Shown here: piece by piece, positions 1 to 12,145 of the stretch
How positions within the stretch are numbered: position 1 is the stretch's first letter
Layout: each line of letters opens with the position of its first letter
DNA from: Cyanodermella asteris
Lineage: Eukaryota > Ascomycota > Lecanoromycetes > Ostropales > Stictidaceae
Length of the DNA: 64,000 nt
NCBI GenBank assembly: GCA_900618795.1
Contig: UYJD01000007.1
Span: forward strand, 487,997 to 551,996
Reading direction: 5' to 3'
Notes under the pieces: generated by a model
Told to the model about the DNA's origin: nothing
The model's database searches: none
Seen by the model: only the letters and a program-made list of their open reading frames with translations
Position numbers and translations under genes: made by a program

Positions 1-3000
1 GGGGGGGGGGGGGGGGGGGCTTGGAGCCTGGCAAAGGGCGAGGGCGAGGATGCTATTGTGTTCGTAAGGCGGCGAAGACGATCCGATGGACGGGACAAGA
101 TGGACAATGGCATAAGGACAAAGATGGGACAGGGAATAAAACGAGCGAGTGAGGTGGGCGAGGAGGAGGAAGCGAATCCTAGGTCCTAGGTAGGCCGGGA
201 GAAGGCAAAAGACGTACTGTGTTTCTGTAGGTAGTCAGAGAGAGTCAGAGAAGACAGAGAAGACGACTGGGCAGCCACGACTCGACGATGGGCATCGAGA
301 AGACGGAGCGAACGAACGAGCGAGCGGCCGGCAGGATGGATGGATGCAAAATTGACAAGGATCAAGGAAGAAGTGCCGCGTTGCAGAGCAATGGGCGAGC
401 TGGCCGGAGCTTGGGAACGCATACAGCTTCACTCTGGTAAAGTGCCATGGCAGTGACCGCTAGCTGTCTTTCTCGATCGCACAGCGATCCATAATTGTCT
501 CGATGCCGATGCTACTGTGAAAGACGCAGCATCGCTCGTCTAGTCCTTCTGGTGTCTACAGGCGTGTGCGCGGTACGAGGCCGTCGAAGGATGAATCGCA
601 GCCGGGCCCAGCGAGCGATGGCCTCTATTAACGGAGCATGGCGTTATTGGGCAGGCCATCGGACCCAGCGTCGGGCAAACACGACGATTGTACTGCAATC
701 ACCGTCCTAGATACGCAGTGGATCGCTGCTCCAGATAGTCAGGCAGTTGGCTACTCTGTAGTAGTTTGGCAGGTCTGCGTGCAGACTGCAGCGGTGTGGC
801 TTGTGAGCAAAAGCTTCTCGCCTTTTGTCTTTTTCGCCTCTGTGCTCGTCTTTGGCCTGCGGAATGACAGCCCAGCTCTGTTGCCGCGCCGCACGCCCAA
901 CCAATGATGCTGCCGACCGCGTGCGCGTTTCACATGATTCCCTTGTGGCGCAGGACGCGTGTTTCTGCCATTCGCTCTTTTCTGCATTGTCCAATCAGCG
1001 CGTTGAGGCGTGGTCCCATCAAGCCGTAAAGCGCTGGACGGCCGGGATGCTGAAATCCCTGTTTTCGAGCAACGCCACACTCACTCGCCACAGCCTTCCG
1101 TCCGGCGCCACAGGAGCTCTAGCCACAGATCCCTGCGCCACAGCCGCCGCGCCACAGGGCCCACAGTCGTCTGGAGCTGATGCTCGACTGCGAGTTTGCT
1201 CTGCTTTGTCTGCAATGACAGCGGGCCGCTTCTTATCACAAACCCAATTGGCGCTTCTCGATCTGGACGCTCAGCTCCCGCTCTGGGCTTCTTGCTTTGA
1301 CATCCTCATCTCGAGCCGTCTGTCATCTCTAAACTGGGACGCGTTGGCAGTGGGACTACCGGCCCGGTTGCGACCGGAAGATGTCTTCCTGTCTGAGACT
1401 CTCCGGCATGCTTTTTCACCGACTTGCTAAAAAGGATCGAAATCACAGCAGATTTCCTCGTCGCAAACTTTCTGCCTTTGCACCACCCAACCCGAATCGC
1501 CATCATCATCGCTGATCTCTCGCGCCATGGCCCTCTGCCACTTGGCGCTACCTAAGTACCTACTTAGTTTCCGCGACACGGGGCGCTCACCGCACTGCAG
1601 CCGTGCTGTCAGAGTGGGGGTCGCTGCTGGCGAAACATGGCCACAGCACTTGAAACGTCCATTATATCTCCAGGAGCCCAGGACCGCGCGCAATTAAAGA
1701 TCGGCAACCACTCAAAGCCTCGCAATCCAGTCAAACTCGGCACACCCACCCTTCGCCCTCACCAGCAGTGACTCGCTCACATCCTACAGTACACTAAGCG
1801 GTGATTAGGGACAGAGTACCTCACTCATTGTTAGACAGCCGTGACCACGAGAGGCATGCTCCCGTACCGCTGTACGAACTCGCGAAGCGACCACAGACTC
1901 GCCACAGCCTCTCCTCGCCGTTAGACCACCGGATCTGTTCTCCGGTCACTTCTCTGAACCACCTGGCCGGTAGCGACCGAGACCGTGATCGCGAGCAGGA
2001 CGAGGATCCCTCGCCGGCAGGAGTGCGCGCGGCTGCATGCGTGCCCTTGCAAGGAGGCAAATAAGGTCCAACAGGGTCGAGCAGGGCCAGCCACAGGCGA
2101 GATTGCTGTATTACTTCTGTGCCCGAGTCTCGTCGACTCACGAGACGTCGAAACACCGGACGAGCTGGTGGCATCAATCACCTTCCACTCCAAGCCATTT
2201 TATCGCACTGCAGCACGTCGATCGATCGCTGGTCAACGCAATTTTTACGAGCGGGCCACATACTCCTCCAATAATGCCTAGCCGCCAGTCTACCCGTGTT
2301 TCTTCTCGAACAACTTTTGCCGTCATCCTGGGGTGATGGCCCGGTCGATCTGGAGGCCTAACGGCTGAATGCCACATAGCCCTACACACGATTCGACACT
2401 TGACGGCTGCGCGGCCACAATGACGACTCTGGTCCCGGCTGTTCTTCCCCGTCAGCAAGCCTCGAGACTCTTGCTGTCACGTCAGACGGTGTGACGGACA
2501 ATAGATTTCAGGCGAGAGCATCACCGCACAGGCGTGCGACTATGAGGCACAAGGTCACAGGCTGAACACGCAAACTCAAAGCCGTTGGCTCCGTCCCCAA
2601 GTGAGGGTTCCAGCCACGCCCTCCCGCAGCTCGGCGTCGTTTGAAACAGCCTCAGTTGTCAACGCTGATGACCGGGGTTCGTCACTCACGGAAGGTGGTG
2701 CTGTCCATGGAAAGCTTAATAGCAGGTTGGCATACTGACTGTTAAACTCTGTTGCACACGGCGGTGCGAGAGCCCAACATGCGACGTCTGATCTCCATCG
2801 TTGTTCACCCAACTTCATATCCGTATAACGTCGTCGAGCGCCGATCCGAGATGGACTGCAGCAACATCCCTGCAGTTCCGTGAATGATTCTCCGCCAGGC
2901 AGCCACATCTTGTCTCCAACACGGCAGACATTGTGGCGAAGGAGCCCGTGACGTTCAAGCACCCACTCATACCCGCGGGAGTCTTTTCCGTCTTCTCGTA

Positions 3001-4798
3001 TCATCCTTGCATGTCTTCGTCATATCGTTCTCATTTACGTGCACACTGCGGATCCTCAGCAGAGCAGAGAGCAGAAGATGGATGTCCCTGACCTCTGGAA
3101 CACTTCGTTGCCATCGACGCGTCGTCTGGCTGATGCGCGATCATCACTGCTTCGCTGCTTGCGGCTCAATTCGTGGCCGCACGTCGAGCCGGCATTTTGC
3201 AGCACGCTATCGTGGCGTCGCCCCTCGTCTGGGTCGCTCCAAGCAGTGCGATCGCCACGCTGAGGTTCAACGGGCGGAACCTTGATGTGGCTTCAGAGTG
3301 ACCACACTCTACGAGGTTGCTGTGCGAGCACTACTGCACAACATGTTCGCATTATTCTCGTTCTCGTTCTTTAGCTCTCGTGATCGAGGCTGTACATCCG
3401 GGACGATCATGTAGCTGCACAAGCAGCGAGTTGACCACTGCGTAAATGCAAGCCGCCTCAGCAGCCACGAGTCGAGTTGTGCGCTACCGAGTCCGCTCTG
3501 CAGCGTAGTTCTGCAATGTGGCTTCCACAACGTCTATTGAACTCGATACATCTCGCCCAAATTTGCGACTTTGTGATGCGCTCCCCACCATTGCGCAACC
3601 TCGGCGGGCATTTGGCCAACTGAACTGCACCGAATCCGCAATAAGGCGCAAGCCTCAACCATCCGGCCTAGTGATAAGCTAATTATGCGGCCAAGTGAAG
3701 GAGTACAACCTCAGACATGCAAAGTAATGCCATTAGCACTTGGAGCCTATGGCATCTTCCACCACTCCGATCGAAACACTATCCGCCATTCAGTTATGAC
3801 AAGCTTCGCTCTCACCGTGATCCCGGATGGATGGAGCACGGCGGTGCGACCGTGCCTTGACGGGTCCGACGAACATTATATTCTGCACGATGACACCTTC
3901 AAACCCATATACATTGCAAGCCATCATCACAAGCCCGTGATGTTCCGCATTCATCGCGTTCGGAACCGATGTAAACCTCAGACAAGCCCTTGGCTGCCGA
4001 TCGAACGCCCGCGAACAGCTATACTTGGTCCGTCTCGGCGGACTTGGCACATCTACCTGCAACCCCAAGACTCTTCTGTCCCAAATCATGGCCTTGCAAA
4101 GGCATGCCCTCAACTTCCTCACCATTTTGGTGGGATGATGACGGGGAAGCCTCAGTAATTCGGACGTTGGCTCGAGATGCCACGGCACCGGCGCGCCTTG
4201 GCTCGACGATGAGCCGGCCCCACGGACCATCACATAGTGCATAGTCCGGGCTTGAAGTTGTCGCTCCACATGGGCAGCTGTGGATTACCTCCATGCTTGT
4301 CATGATGCTGCGGGTGGTCAGCAGGGTCTGTCTAAGCCTCCTTGCACACCTGGCACAACGTCGAGTGGAGCTCAAATGCTGGCGAGACGTTGGCTACGTG
4401 TGGCGATGGAAAGGCTTCAGATCGCGTTGGGTAGTGCTATTTCGGGGTCGAAAATGACCCTAGTGAGTTCCATTTCTGATCCCGACACTGCCCTTTGTAC
4501 GCAGTCAATTTAGCTATGCATCAAAGGACGACCATTTACTCTCAGGACACCTGCAGGCACGACAGGTGTCTTTGTTGACGATTAACGCGCTACAAGGCTG
4601 AGTGGATCAGTTGGTGCTGTGTCCGAGGTCAGGCTCTTTGGCGTTGCGTGCGCAAACTTCTGCTCCGCTTTCAAAATTGATAAATTTTACCCGCCATTTT
4701 GCCATTTGGCTGTCAGTCTATCAGAACATGACCCAAAGCTGTGACAAGTGTGGACTGCTTTCGGTACCCGTCACGGGCATTAAAAACGTACACCTTGA
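1..4798. other. Gene-poor left flank, no supported gene
   Basis: I find no open frame here with recognisable family motifs, and the longer frames (up to about 200 codons) overlap each other on both strands without a plausible protein composition. The stretch opens with a run of 19 G. Positions 1086-1167 hold five or six copies of GCCACAG spaced 14-19 bases apart. A small hairpin (GACACCTG ... CAGGTGTC) lies near 4545-4570. It may be a long promoter or untranslated region of a gene beyond the left edge, or decayed repeat sequence; nothing visible decides between these. Confidence 0.5.
1086..1167. repeat. Imperfect array of GCCACAG words
   Basis: GCCACAG recurs at about 1087, 1106, 1121, 1137 and 1151, with a truncated CCACAG near 1162. 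The spacing is 14-19 bases, and the sequence between copies is unrelated. It could be a short degenerate minisatellite or an array of protein-binding sites. Confidence 0.5.
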
Positions 4799-6049
4799 TC
4801 ACGCAGGGAATTCAGCGATCGGACTATTGCCACTGTCCAAAGGAGGCCATTGGCCGCTTGTCATGCCTTTCTGGAGCCAGGCTTCAAATTTTGGCCAGTA
4901 ACCTGATTTCATATTCGGAGGCTCAGTGATTACGGGCTGTTGTTCTTGGATCTCGTCAGCTGTGCTTTGGATCGACGGTGCGTGTCCTGTCGTGCACGAT
5001 CTGTAAGGGGCAGCCTTTATGATAGTCCAAGGAGTTGACGTATCAGTCTTCTGTGGTACAGGGCCGTCTGAAAGCTGCGCAGTCCGATTAAAGGTCTCTA
5101 TTGGCATGTACAGGGGCTGAGAGAATACATAGGCTCTGGTACAGGCACGCCTACACGCCGTTCCTGGTTGACGGGTATCTTTCTTTCCTCGGACTTGATA
5201 CCCAGCGGTCCAAGAAACAGAGTCAATTCCTAAAGGTTCAAGAATTGGCTGTCCGCGGAACACCAGAGGTAGCTGTGATCGCTTGTTTTCAGCAGCCGTG
5301 CAAAATATCTTATCATTATACTCTGCGAGCCAGAATGTTTCATTTATCTGGCTTCTACACCAGGAACAGAATGCGAAGCAGTATCGGCACGAGGATTTGC
5401 GGCCAATCCTGGGCCAGCCGACATTTCCGAGTTTTTGTTGGTGGCTTAGGCACCGGAAGCAACCGTTGCAGTGTGTGCTTCCACTGACGCTGACGAAATT
5501 GGTTACCATGTCTGCAGGCTTGCTGATGGCACAGCGAGACCTAAGACTTGATGCACACCGGGAGTTTGCCGCCCAAAATGAAAGGCCTGACTTTCAGGGC
5601 AGATACTGGGCCGGTAACAAGTTGCTTGTGAAACAAACCACATGCCAACCATCACCACCTGGGATAATGTTAGTTTCGTCCGGTCAGAGGTAGGAGATGG
5701 TGTACCTACAAAGCTTCACCGCAAATGAACCCGCAACAACCGATTCGCAATGCTTGCAGTGCTCATCAGTGGGGGACAACAGCTCGATGAGATCAGAGCG
5801 AAGGCTCCTGACTTCCTCACTAGTTGCAGAATCACTCAAGTCGACCATTTGCTCTTCTTCGTCGTTGGTCTTCGACATTCCCGGGCAATCGTTGCTTGCA
5901 TTCGTCTCGTTACGGGCTCTTGCTGGTGTCCTCGATTCTACACTGTTCCGCCAGTGCTGGTATGTCTGTCGATACGCCGCCGAATTGACTAGTATATTGT
6001 TAGAGGTGAACGACTCGCGACCTGTCGTGGATACAACGACAGTTGACAT
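4799..6049 (-). CDS. Putative LIM-type zinc-finger protein
   Basis: Two minus-strand exon blocks look like one gene. The first starts at ATG 6049 and ends in CKHC followed by about 12 residues. A 51-base intron (about 5709-5659, donor GTAGGT, branch ACTAAC, acceptor CCAG) then joins it to GDGWHVVCF, which gives the LIM spacing C-x2-C-x17-H-x2-C. A later block (about 5509-4799) carries CNGCFRCLSH, then CRYC and CSWC, the remaining LIM-like zinc ligands, followed by about 170 residues without recognised motifs. The link between WHVVCF and CNGCF is unclear: both resemble the same core position, so one more splice or an exon duplication is possible. LIM domains bind protein partners and often act at the cytoskeleton; the role here is unknown. 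The gene diverges from the kinase at 6301, with about 250 bases between the starts. Confidence 0.42.
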
Positions 6050-6300
6050 GGTGCATTGTGGGCGCAGCACCTGGAATGCTCGCTAGGGTCAACTGAGTCG
6101 ACGAGTTCTAAGGGGCGTCACAGCGGCTCAGAGTCACTAGCCCCGCTATCACTACTGTGCTAAGCCTGTCTCAGAATGCACCATGACTTATTCCGCCTCG
6201 CCATGTCGACGCGTGTTGTTTCAACATCACGCATCACGTGCGCTGCCCGGAACGCTACAGCTCTTTCCAACACCATCGCCAAGTCTCTGCTCGCAACGCT

Positions 6301-7754
6301 ATGCTCTCCAAAGTCTGTCCGCGGACGCTGCTACGGAAGCCATGGCCCGCCCCTTCTGTGCTTCCGTCCAGAATCGATCCCTTCAAGCTTGTCGAAGAAG
6401 AGGAAACGCCAGAGTGTACTCCTGACAAGTTCTATCCCGCCAGACTTGGCGAGGTTTTGAATGCGAGGTACCAGATCGCAACTAAACTGGGTTACGGATC
6501 CGGCTCGGCAGTATGGCTTGCTGGAGACCTCAATCGGTGGGTCGGTCTTCATCGCCTTGCTAAGCGTTCCTGATGTTCCAAAGCTTCGTTTGGCAAGATG
6601 AGCGATATGTTGCTCTCAAAATCAATTCGGCTATGCGGCCAGCAACAGATGCCAAGGCCGAAACCGAGCTTGATATTCTGAGGCGAATCGGGCAGGCGAA
6701 TCCACAACACGATGGCTGGCACTTTGTGAGAAAACTGGTCGACTCATTCACCTTGGATGCAGCCAATGGTTCCAGCCACACTTGTCTCGTGCTGGAGCCA
6801 TTGCGAGAGCCTCTTTGGCTGTACTGCCGCAGATTCGTCAACGAGGTCATTCCCCCGGATATTCTTAGAATCATCTTGCGGATGGTTCTCGAAGGTCTAG
6901 ACTATCTACATGCGGAGTGTCATATCGTACATGCAGGTATGGCTGGAGATATCATGCAACTTCACAGACATTAACGTGTACGCCGATCACAGACTTGAAA
7001 CCCGACAACGTCATGGTGAAGATTGAGGACCCCAGCGTATTGGCGCGAGATGTTCTGGATGAGTACAATCATCCCTTGCCACAAAAGCACACAAACGGAC
7101 GGATCATCTATCTGTCTCGCAACAATTACGGCCAACCTTCTCTGCCGACTGGGGTGGTTCAGATCACCGATTTCGACCGCTCAGTGGTGGGAAACATGCC
7201 ACATTCAGGATGCATACAGGCAGAGGTTCTATCGTGCTCCGGAGGTCATACTCGACGCTGGCTGTACATTTTCTGCCGACATTTGGAGCCTTGGAGTCAT
7301 GGTACGCCGTACCCGGGACCCGAGATCTCCGCGCTAACATGTTTCCTAGCTGTGGGATCTCCTGGAAGGGAGAGAGCTATTCAAACAAAGCAGTTCCCAT
7401 GCCAGTGACGGCCACGATGATCAGGTGCATCTGGCTCAAATTACTGGGCTCCTGGGGCCGGCCCCTGAGAGATTATTGAATGGACGGCGGGCGCCCATGT
7501 TCTACGGGCCAGAAGGTGAGTCTGTATACTCTACACTGCAGTGAAGCGCTGACGTATCTTGAACAGGACGTTTGAAGGACACGCGTGCGGTCTCTGGGTC
7601 TTTCGCATTCGAAAATACAATAACAAATCTGACGGGCGAAGAAAAGCGGATGTTCACAGAATTCGTTCGAAGGATGATCAAGTGGTCTCCAGAAGAGAGG
7701 AGCACGGCGAGAGAGCTCTTGGACGATCCTTGGCTTTACCGGGAGTCCACCTGA
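6301..7754 (+). CDS. SRPK-like serine/threonine kinase, one extra base
   Basis: Five exons fit: 6301-6536, 6584-6936, 6993-7301, 7350-7515 and 7567-7754, all with GT-AG introns of 47-56 bases. Visible kinase parts, in order, are the glycine loop GYGSGSAVWLA, the lysine strand RYVALKIN, the catalytic HADLKPDN restored by splicing, the magnesium motif as DFD, the SRPK-type YRAPEVILDA, and SADIWSLGVM. The family phosphorylates SR-type splicing factors in well-studied members; many fungal paralogues have no known substrate. One extra base near 7229 (GAGGTT-C-TATCGT) breaks the frame just before YRAPEV. The exon total is 1252 bases, one more than 417 codons, and no other break is seen. It is therefore either a sequencing or assembly error or a very recent loss. 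ATG 6301 is the first in-frame ATG. Confidence 0.8.
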
Positions 7755-7948
7755 CGGACCAATAGAAGACCTGACGAGAGAACGAGAATGTGTATGATAA
7801 GTGCTCACTAAAATGGTTCTGTAAATGATTGTCGATGGGAAGGTGATCCTGCGCTTCTACTCGACACAAAGTGAACCTGACTCAGGACGCTGGGAGAACC
7901 TTTCCACGTTTTCTCCAACTCAAACCTTCACCACCCTCGGCACCTCCT

Positions 7949-7968
7949 CCTCCTCCTCCTCCTCCTAT
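7949..7968. repeat. CCT trinucleotide run
   Basis: About seven consecutive CCT units lie at the 3' edge of the decayed dehydrogenase. On that strand they would encode an arginine run, which is unlike the family and fits a relic that is no longer constrained. Confidence 0.8.
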
Positions 7969-9006
7969 GACTCCGCGGTTCATTCCCCAGCACCCTCGTC
8001 GCCTTCCCAATATCATACGTAAAAGTATTCAATGACAAAATTATAGCATGCGAATTCAACCTCGCCGGCACAGCCCTTCCAAAAGCCAAGTCCCAATAAA
8101 CCCACTCTGCAACCCACGCCAACGGCATCCCCACCCAAGCCGGAATCACATTTACCATCCTCCTACTTGACCTCCACCCCCACAGCCGCAAAGTACACCC
8201 CAGGTAAACCCCAGGATATCATGGCCGCGTCATCGATGATATTGAAAGCTTCGCCATCGACGCGCCCACCATTCCGTACAAGAAACGCATCGAATAAAGC
8301 CCACGCGGCAAGGCTGTGCGCGGACGCGGAACTTTCCGACCCACGTCACGTCACATCGAGGAGGTCATCGTCATCCCCAAACTGGACGAGCGTGTCCTCG
8401 GGTGCCGCGAGCGTCCATTAGATTCGGGACCTTGCTGGTTGATCGCGGACGCCGTCGAGGCCGACGACACGCCAGGGCGCAGGTGTGTAGGGTGGTGATG
8501 TTGGGGTTCGAGATGGCTTGGTCAGAGGGGGGGGGGCTTGGGAGGGTTCGTGGCTGCGGGACTTGCCGCGTGGGCGCGTGGTGAAGGGTTCTGATGCTTT
8601 GGTGTTCACATGTGGGTAGCCGTCGACGACGGGGTTGCTGGAGGTGTGGAGCAGGACTCCGGTGGAGGGGGTGTTTGCGCTGGCGGCGAGGAGGTTGGAG
8701 GTTCGTTTGACGGTGGTGGCGAGGTGGGTTTCCGTTGGGACGGTGTTGCTTGAGGGGAGGGGCGGTATGGGAAGGTGGTGCGCGGGCGCATGGTCTCGAT
8801 GATTGCTGTCACGGCGGACTTCTCTGTCATGTCGCAGGAGTGGCAAGATACACCGTCGAGGAGGTTTGTAGTTGAACTCCGGGACATTACGAGAATTGGA
8901 CCGCAGCCTGGTCCTTTCAGAAGACGTACAACGATCCAGTAGCCGGCGAAGCCACAGCCGAGATGACCAGGGTCGTCCCAAAATTCGTTGACTTCGACAT
9001 CGCAAG
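7965..9006 (-). pseudogene. Decayed 3-beta-HSD/ERG26-like dehydrogenase
   Basis: Pieces of an NAD-dependent 3-beta-hydroxysteroid dehydrogenase/isomerase-type short-chain dehydrogenase lie in order on the minus strand but in different frames. They are the nucleotide-binding start (GHLGCGFAGYWIVVRLL), SRSSTTNLLDGVSCHSCD, then after a frame change LLHTSSNPVVDGYPHVN (the family's YTSS strand), LHTCAL, and then DTLVQFGDDDDLLDVT followed by an in-frame TGA where the family has tyrosine. After that come VDGEAFNIIDD and a C-terminal PAWVG...EWVYW...FDIGKA-like tail. The YxxxK catalytic pair cannot be found. I count at least three or four breaks, and introns do not explain them. Intact relatives oxidise 3-beta-hydroxy sterols in membranes (ERG26 in C4 demethylation), but many fungal paralogues belong to secondary metabolism. 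It is probably a lost paralogue rather than the sole ERG26. Confidence 0.75.
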
Positions 9007-9775
9007 GGAGAATGGAGTGAGACAGGACAAATAGCTCCCGAAGCACGAATATAGATTGCTGTGTCCAGCCTCGATTCGCGTGCTCTATGTAATGGCCACA
9101 AAGTGTGAGATTACATTTCTGGAGAAGCCACATCTGGCATGATCTGGGACGAAGGCTTCAGCCGCGGAATGGGTCGTGGCCGTTTGCAGGCCTATTTGAC
9201 AACCGCATTCCTCCGCATGGAGGGCCCTAACTTCGGTGAACAAAAGGTAGCACGAAATCTCAGGCCTCCTCACAACCAGTGCCGTGACATGGAGCTTCTG
9301 GGTTGCGAAATCCCTTTCGACCTTCTGTGAAATGGTGGTCCTAACCTAGCCTTGTCAGGGACTGTCCATTAAGCTCGACTTGAGATCTCACCTTCCACCA
9401 ACGCAACCCTGGGTATCAATCGTAATTCATAACAGCGCCTCACGTTCCTTTCGCCCCTTGACCGCGACGACCAGCCAAAAGGCGACCGTCCGCAATCAAC
9501 GCCGAGCACTCTCCCTCAAATAAGATGCTTGAGCTTGCCACCGCATGGTGCCATCGTTGCCACGGGCGTACATCGGTTGAGTATTGCGTGATGTGAATGT
9601 CTCAATATTGTCTGCGAAAGCCAAAATGTTAATACATTGACTTCAAGACTGTGGACCCGAGAACTCAATAGTAGAAAATACAAAGTTTGATACGACGCAA
9701 GTTTTTTAACGAGGGAAAGTCGGGTGACTGACGTCTGGCTGTTTTGCCATTGAAGGACAAATGTGTCGCTTACGC
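9007..9775. other. Intergenic, nothing recognised
   Basis: This stretch lies between the relic dehydrogenase and the RSC7 stop codon. Part of it should be RSC7 3' untranslated sequence. No coding, RNA or repeat signal is seen. Confidence 0.5.
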
Positions 9776-11487
9776 TCAATCGGCGGCGTTCCAGTTGGCA
9801 TATGAAATTGTTACGGCTTCGAGTCCATTCTTACCGGGTCTTCGGCCATCTGAGCTCTCGTCATTCCACATGAGCTTCCACTGGACTTCTTTGTCTCTTG
9901 CAGCCAGGAAATCGCGTCTTTCCTCCTCCGATAACGAGTCGATAGCTTCTTGCGGTATATCGACGAGACCCGAAGCGCCCAAATCCCATCCACTTCCGTC
10001 AATGCCAGGAACACCAAGGTTTGACTCTGGTGGAGTCACGTATACGTGGTCGACAACCATGAAGTTCCTTGCCACAAAGGGATCGGGCGGAGGGAGTGAT
10101 GAATTGACCGAGCTGGTTCCAGTCATGGTCACGTCTCCGTTGATTTCGCCGTTGGTGAGTGTTGTTCCGTTCGATTTCTCGGGAGGTGGTGTTGGCAGTC
10201 TCTCCCAACGAGCGTGCGTGGGCTGCATGATCTTTGGGTATTGTATCTGATTAGTGTGAATATCGTAAACGCCATTGAGGTTTGCGCGACGGTTCGCGGC
10301 AAGCACGCTATTGAATCGACTGGACTCGCGAGCGTGCTCCAGCATCCAGTTGACGCTGGTCAGCGGGACTTTTCGCTTTCTGAGCTCGGCAGGCTTTCCC
10401 GGTTGGAGAGGAAGAGACGGGCCCGCTTGGTGATACACCGCGCTGGCACCGTGCCATGCGACGTATCTGTTCCTGTCGTACTCCTCACCAGGACCCGGTA
10501 GACGATCTTCCGGTACAGCGAGTTCTCCCTCTTGGACACCGGCTGCTCGGGCGCGATCTTCATAGTAATCGTCATTAACGTTCTTACCCCCAATCACTAT
10601 CCTCGCGCCAAATTCGCGAAACACAGATCGGGCAGTGACCACTCCGATGGATCTGCCCTTGTAGGAGTGTGGCATAATGTCTCTCTCGATCAAATCCATC
10701 TTCTCCTCATCGCTCAAAATAATCTTGTAAAGAACCCTGTGCTTCTGGAAGAACAGGTAACTATCCCTGAAACCAATGCAACGCGCCGGCTCCGTCGACA
10801 ACATGTATTGTCGTTGCTCACGACCGAGGACTGTAAAGACACGGACGCGATATTGGCGGCCGCCGAGAAGGTTTCCGTTCTTGTCAACCTTCGTTTCGCC
10901 GATAGGATCGTCCGGCACCTCAGCTTCGTCGGCCTCGATTGGCAACGGATTCCCTTCCAAGTCTTGAGGCATCTGATCCGCTCGTTGCGCACCACTTCTG
11001 CGATTCGCCCATCGACCTGTTCCCGGGCCACCGCGCCCACGAAAGCCTCCTCTTCTGGCTTTGGGAGTTCCAGCATCCGATGCTTCTTGCGAGCCTTCCT
11101 TGCTAGCGCGACCTTCTCCCAAAGGACGCACACGCGGACGTCCTCTGCGCCCCCTTCCACGGCCGCGACCCCTAGTGCGCGTCGGTTCTGGTGAGCCAGC
11201 TCTTGATGCGGTGCCATCGGACTCGTCTGCGGGTGGTGTGCCAGCTATTTCTGCGTCGTCATCTTCATCATTGTCAGGTAGCAGTGGTAGATCGATCTCA
11301 ATCGTCTCTTCTTCGGCGGTGGGACTGCCTGCATCAGATTGCACGTCCTGCATCTCCTGGTCGTCGGGTTCGGGTGTCGGCGTCCCTTGATCGATGTTAG
11401 TTCAACAGTTGGGAGGCTATCTTGCAGGAGGTGATTATACGTACGTGCTCGGCGGGTCGAGCGCCGCGCTGACCGTTTTGGAGGCAT
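9776..11487 (-). CDS. RSC7: Chromatin remodelling complex subunit RSC7/Swp82 family
   Basis: Exon 1 (11487-11445) encodes MPPKRSARRSTRRAR. A 59-base intron (11444-11386, donor GTACGT, CTAAC branch) precedes exon 2 (11385-9776), giving 550 residues. The first third is acidic and then AT-hook-like, with RGRGRGRGRRGRPR followed by a glycine/arginine stretch. The conserved core runs from about residue 180 (GRQYRVRVFTVLGREQRQYM, then LFFQKHRVLYKIILSDEEK and the RSxxFREFGARIV region) to the GVYDIHTNQIQYP block. This matches the CRC-subunit family, which in yeast sits in the RSC and SWI/SNF nucleosome remodellers. It acts in the nucleus. It diverges from the glutamyl-tRNA synthetase gene across a 658-base promoter region. 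Confidence 0.9.
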
Positions 11488-12145
11488 GTTGGTGAGCTCG
11501 AACGAGGACGCTGAAAGCTTGAGTGTGAGCCGTACTTTCAAGCTATAGTCCTGAGTATTCGTGAGCCGAGCGCGCTTTTGGCGCGATGATCTGCCGCGAA
11601 AAGTGCTGACTAAGCACATGGTCTGTGCGCACTGGGCATCTCTATCACGCACTGATTTCGAAGAGCTGGACGAGATCGATTGCAAGTTTCACCTTTTTAA
11701 GTGCCGACGCATAGTGCGGCATGCTTACTTACAAGCGTTCCATCGCTAGAGAGAATCTGAGATACAAAAACCTGTGTACAGCAAGAACTTGACTCTCCCG
11801 TCATTGAGACCAATTTAGACGTAGAGCACTTTGCTCACACGCATTCAAATTTTCATGCCATCATACCCATTTCAATTCATGATATATTACATTGCTTCTA
11901 GCAGACTTCGTCATCTGGGTGAGTCGGGTCTCGACGAATTGTTATCACACGTCTACAGGTTGATCGAATGAGTCAGAACAAGGCCTCTCGTGAGGCAGAT
12001 TAGCCGCCGAACCAAAGTTGAATGCCACGCCAGTGGGGCGATATAGTTTTCGAGTCTTCTCCTTTACCTCTTCTGAGCTTGCTTCTGATTCTTATCTTCT
12101 ATCATACTTCCCAATTTTCATTCAATCTTGGTGGTGGCCGCCGTC
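11488..12145. promoter_or_regulatory. Divergent promoter region RSC7 / GUS1
   Basis: There are 658 bases between two ATG codons on opposite strands. A pyrimidine-rich stretch (12060-12125) just upstream of the synthetase ATG is typical of a fungal 5' leader. I cannot name binding sites. Confidence 0.55.

Noticed and set aside
1-19. Run of 19 G taken as a telomere or contig-end signal
   Set aside because: No TTAGGG/CCCTAA repeat is present; it may be a simple homopolymer or a sequencing artefact.
825-1430. 201-codon open frame on the plus strand
   Set aside because: It starts in a region of overlapping frames on both strands, is Ser/Leu/Ala-rich without motifs, and covers the GCCACAG array; no splice or leader context supports it.
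3685-4375. Overlapping 118-159 codon frames on both strands
   Set aside because: Several frames of equal length compete and none has recognisable or well-composed protein sequence.
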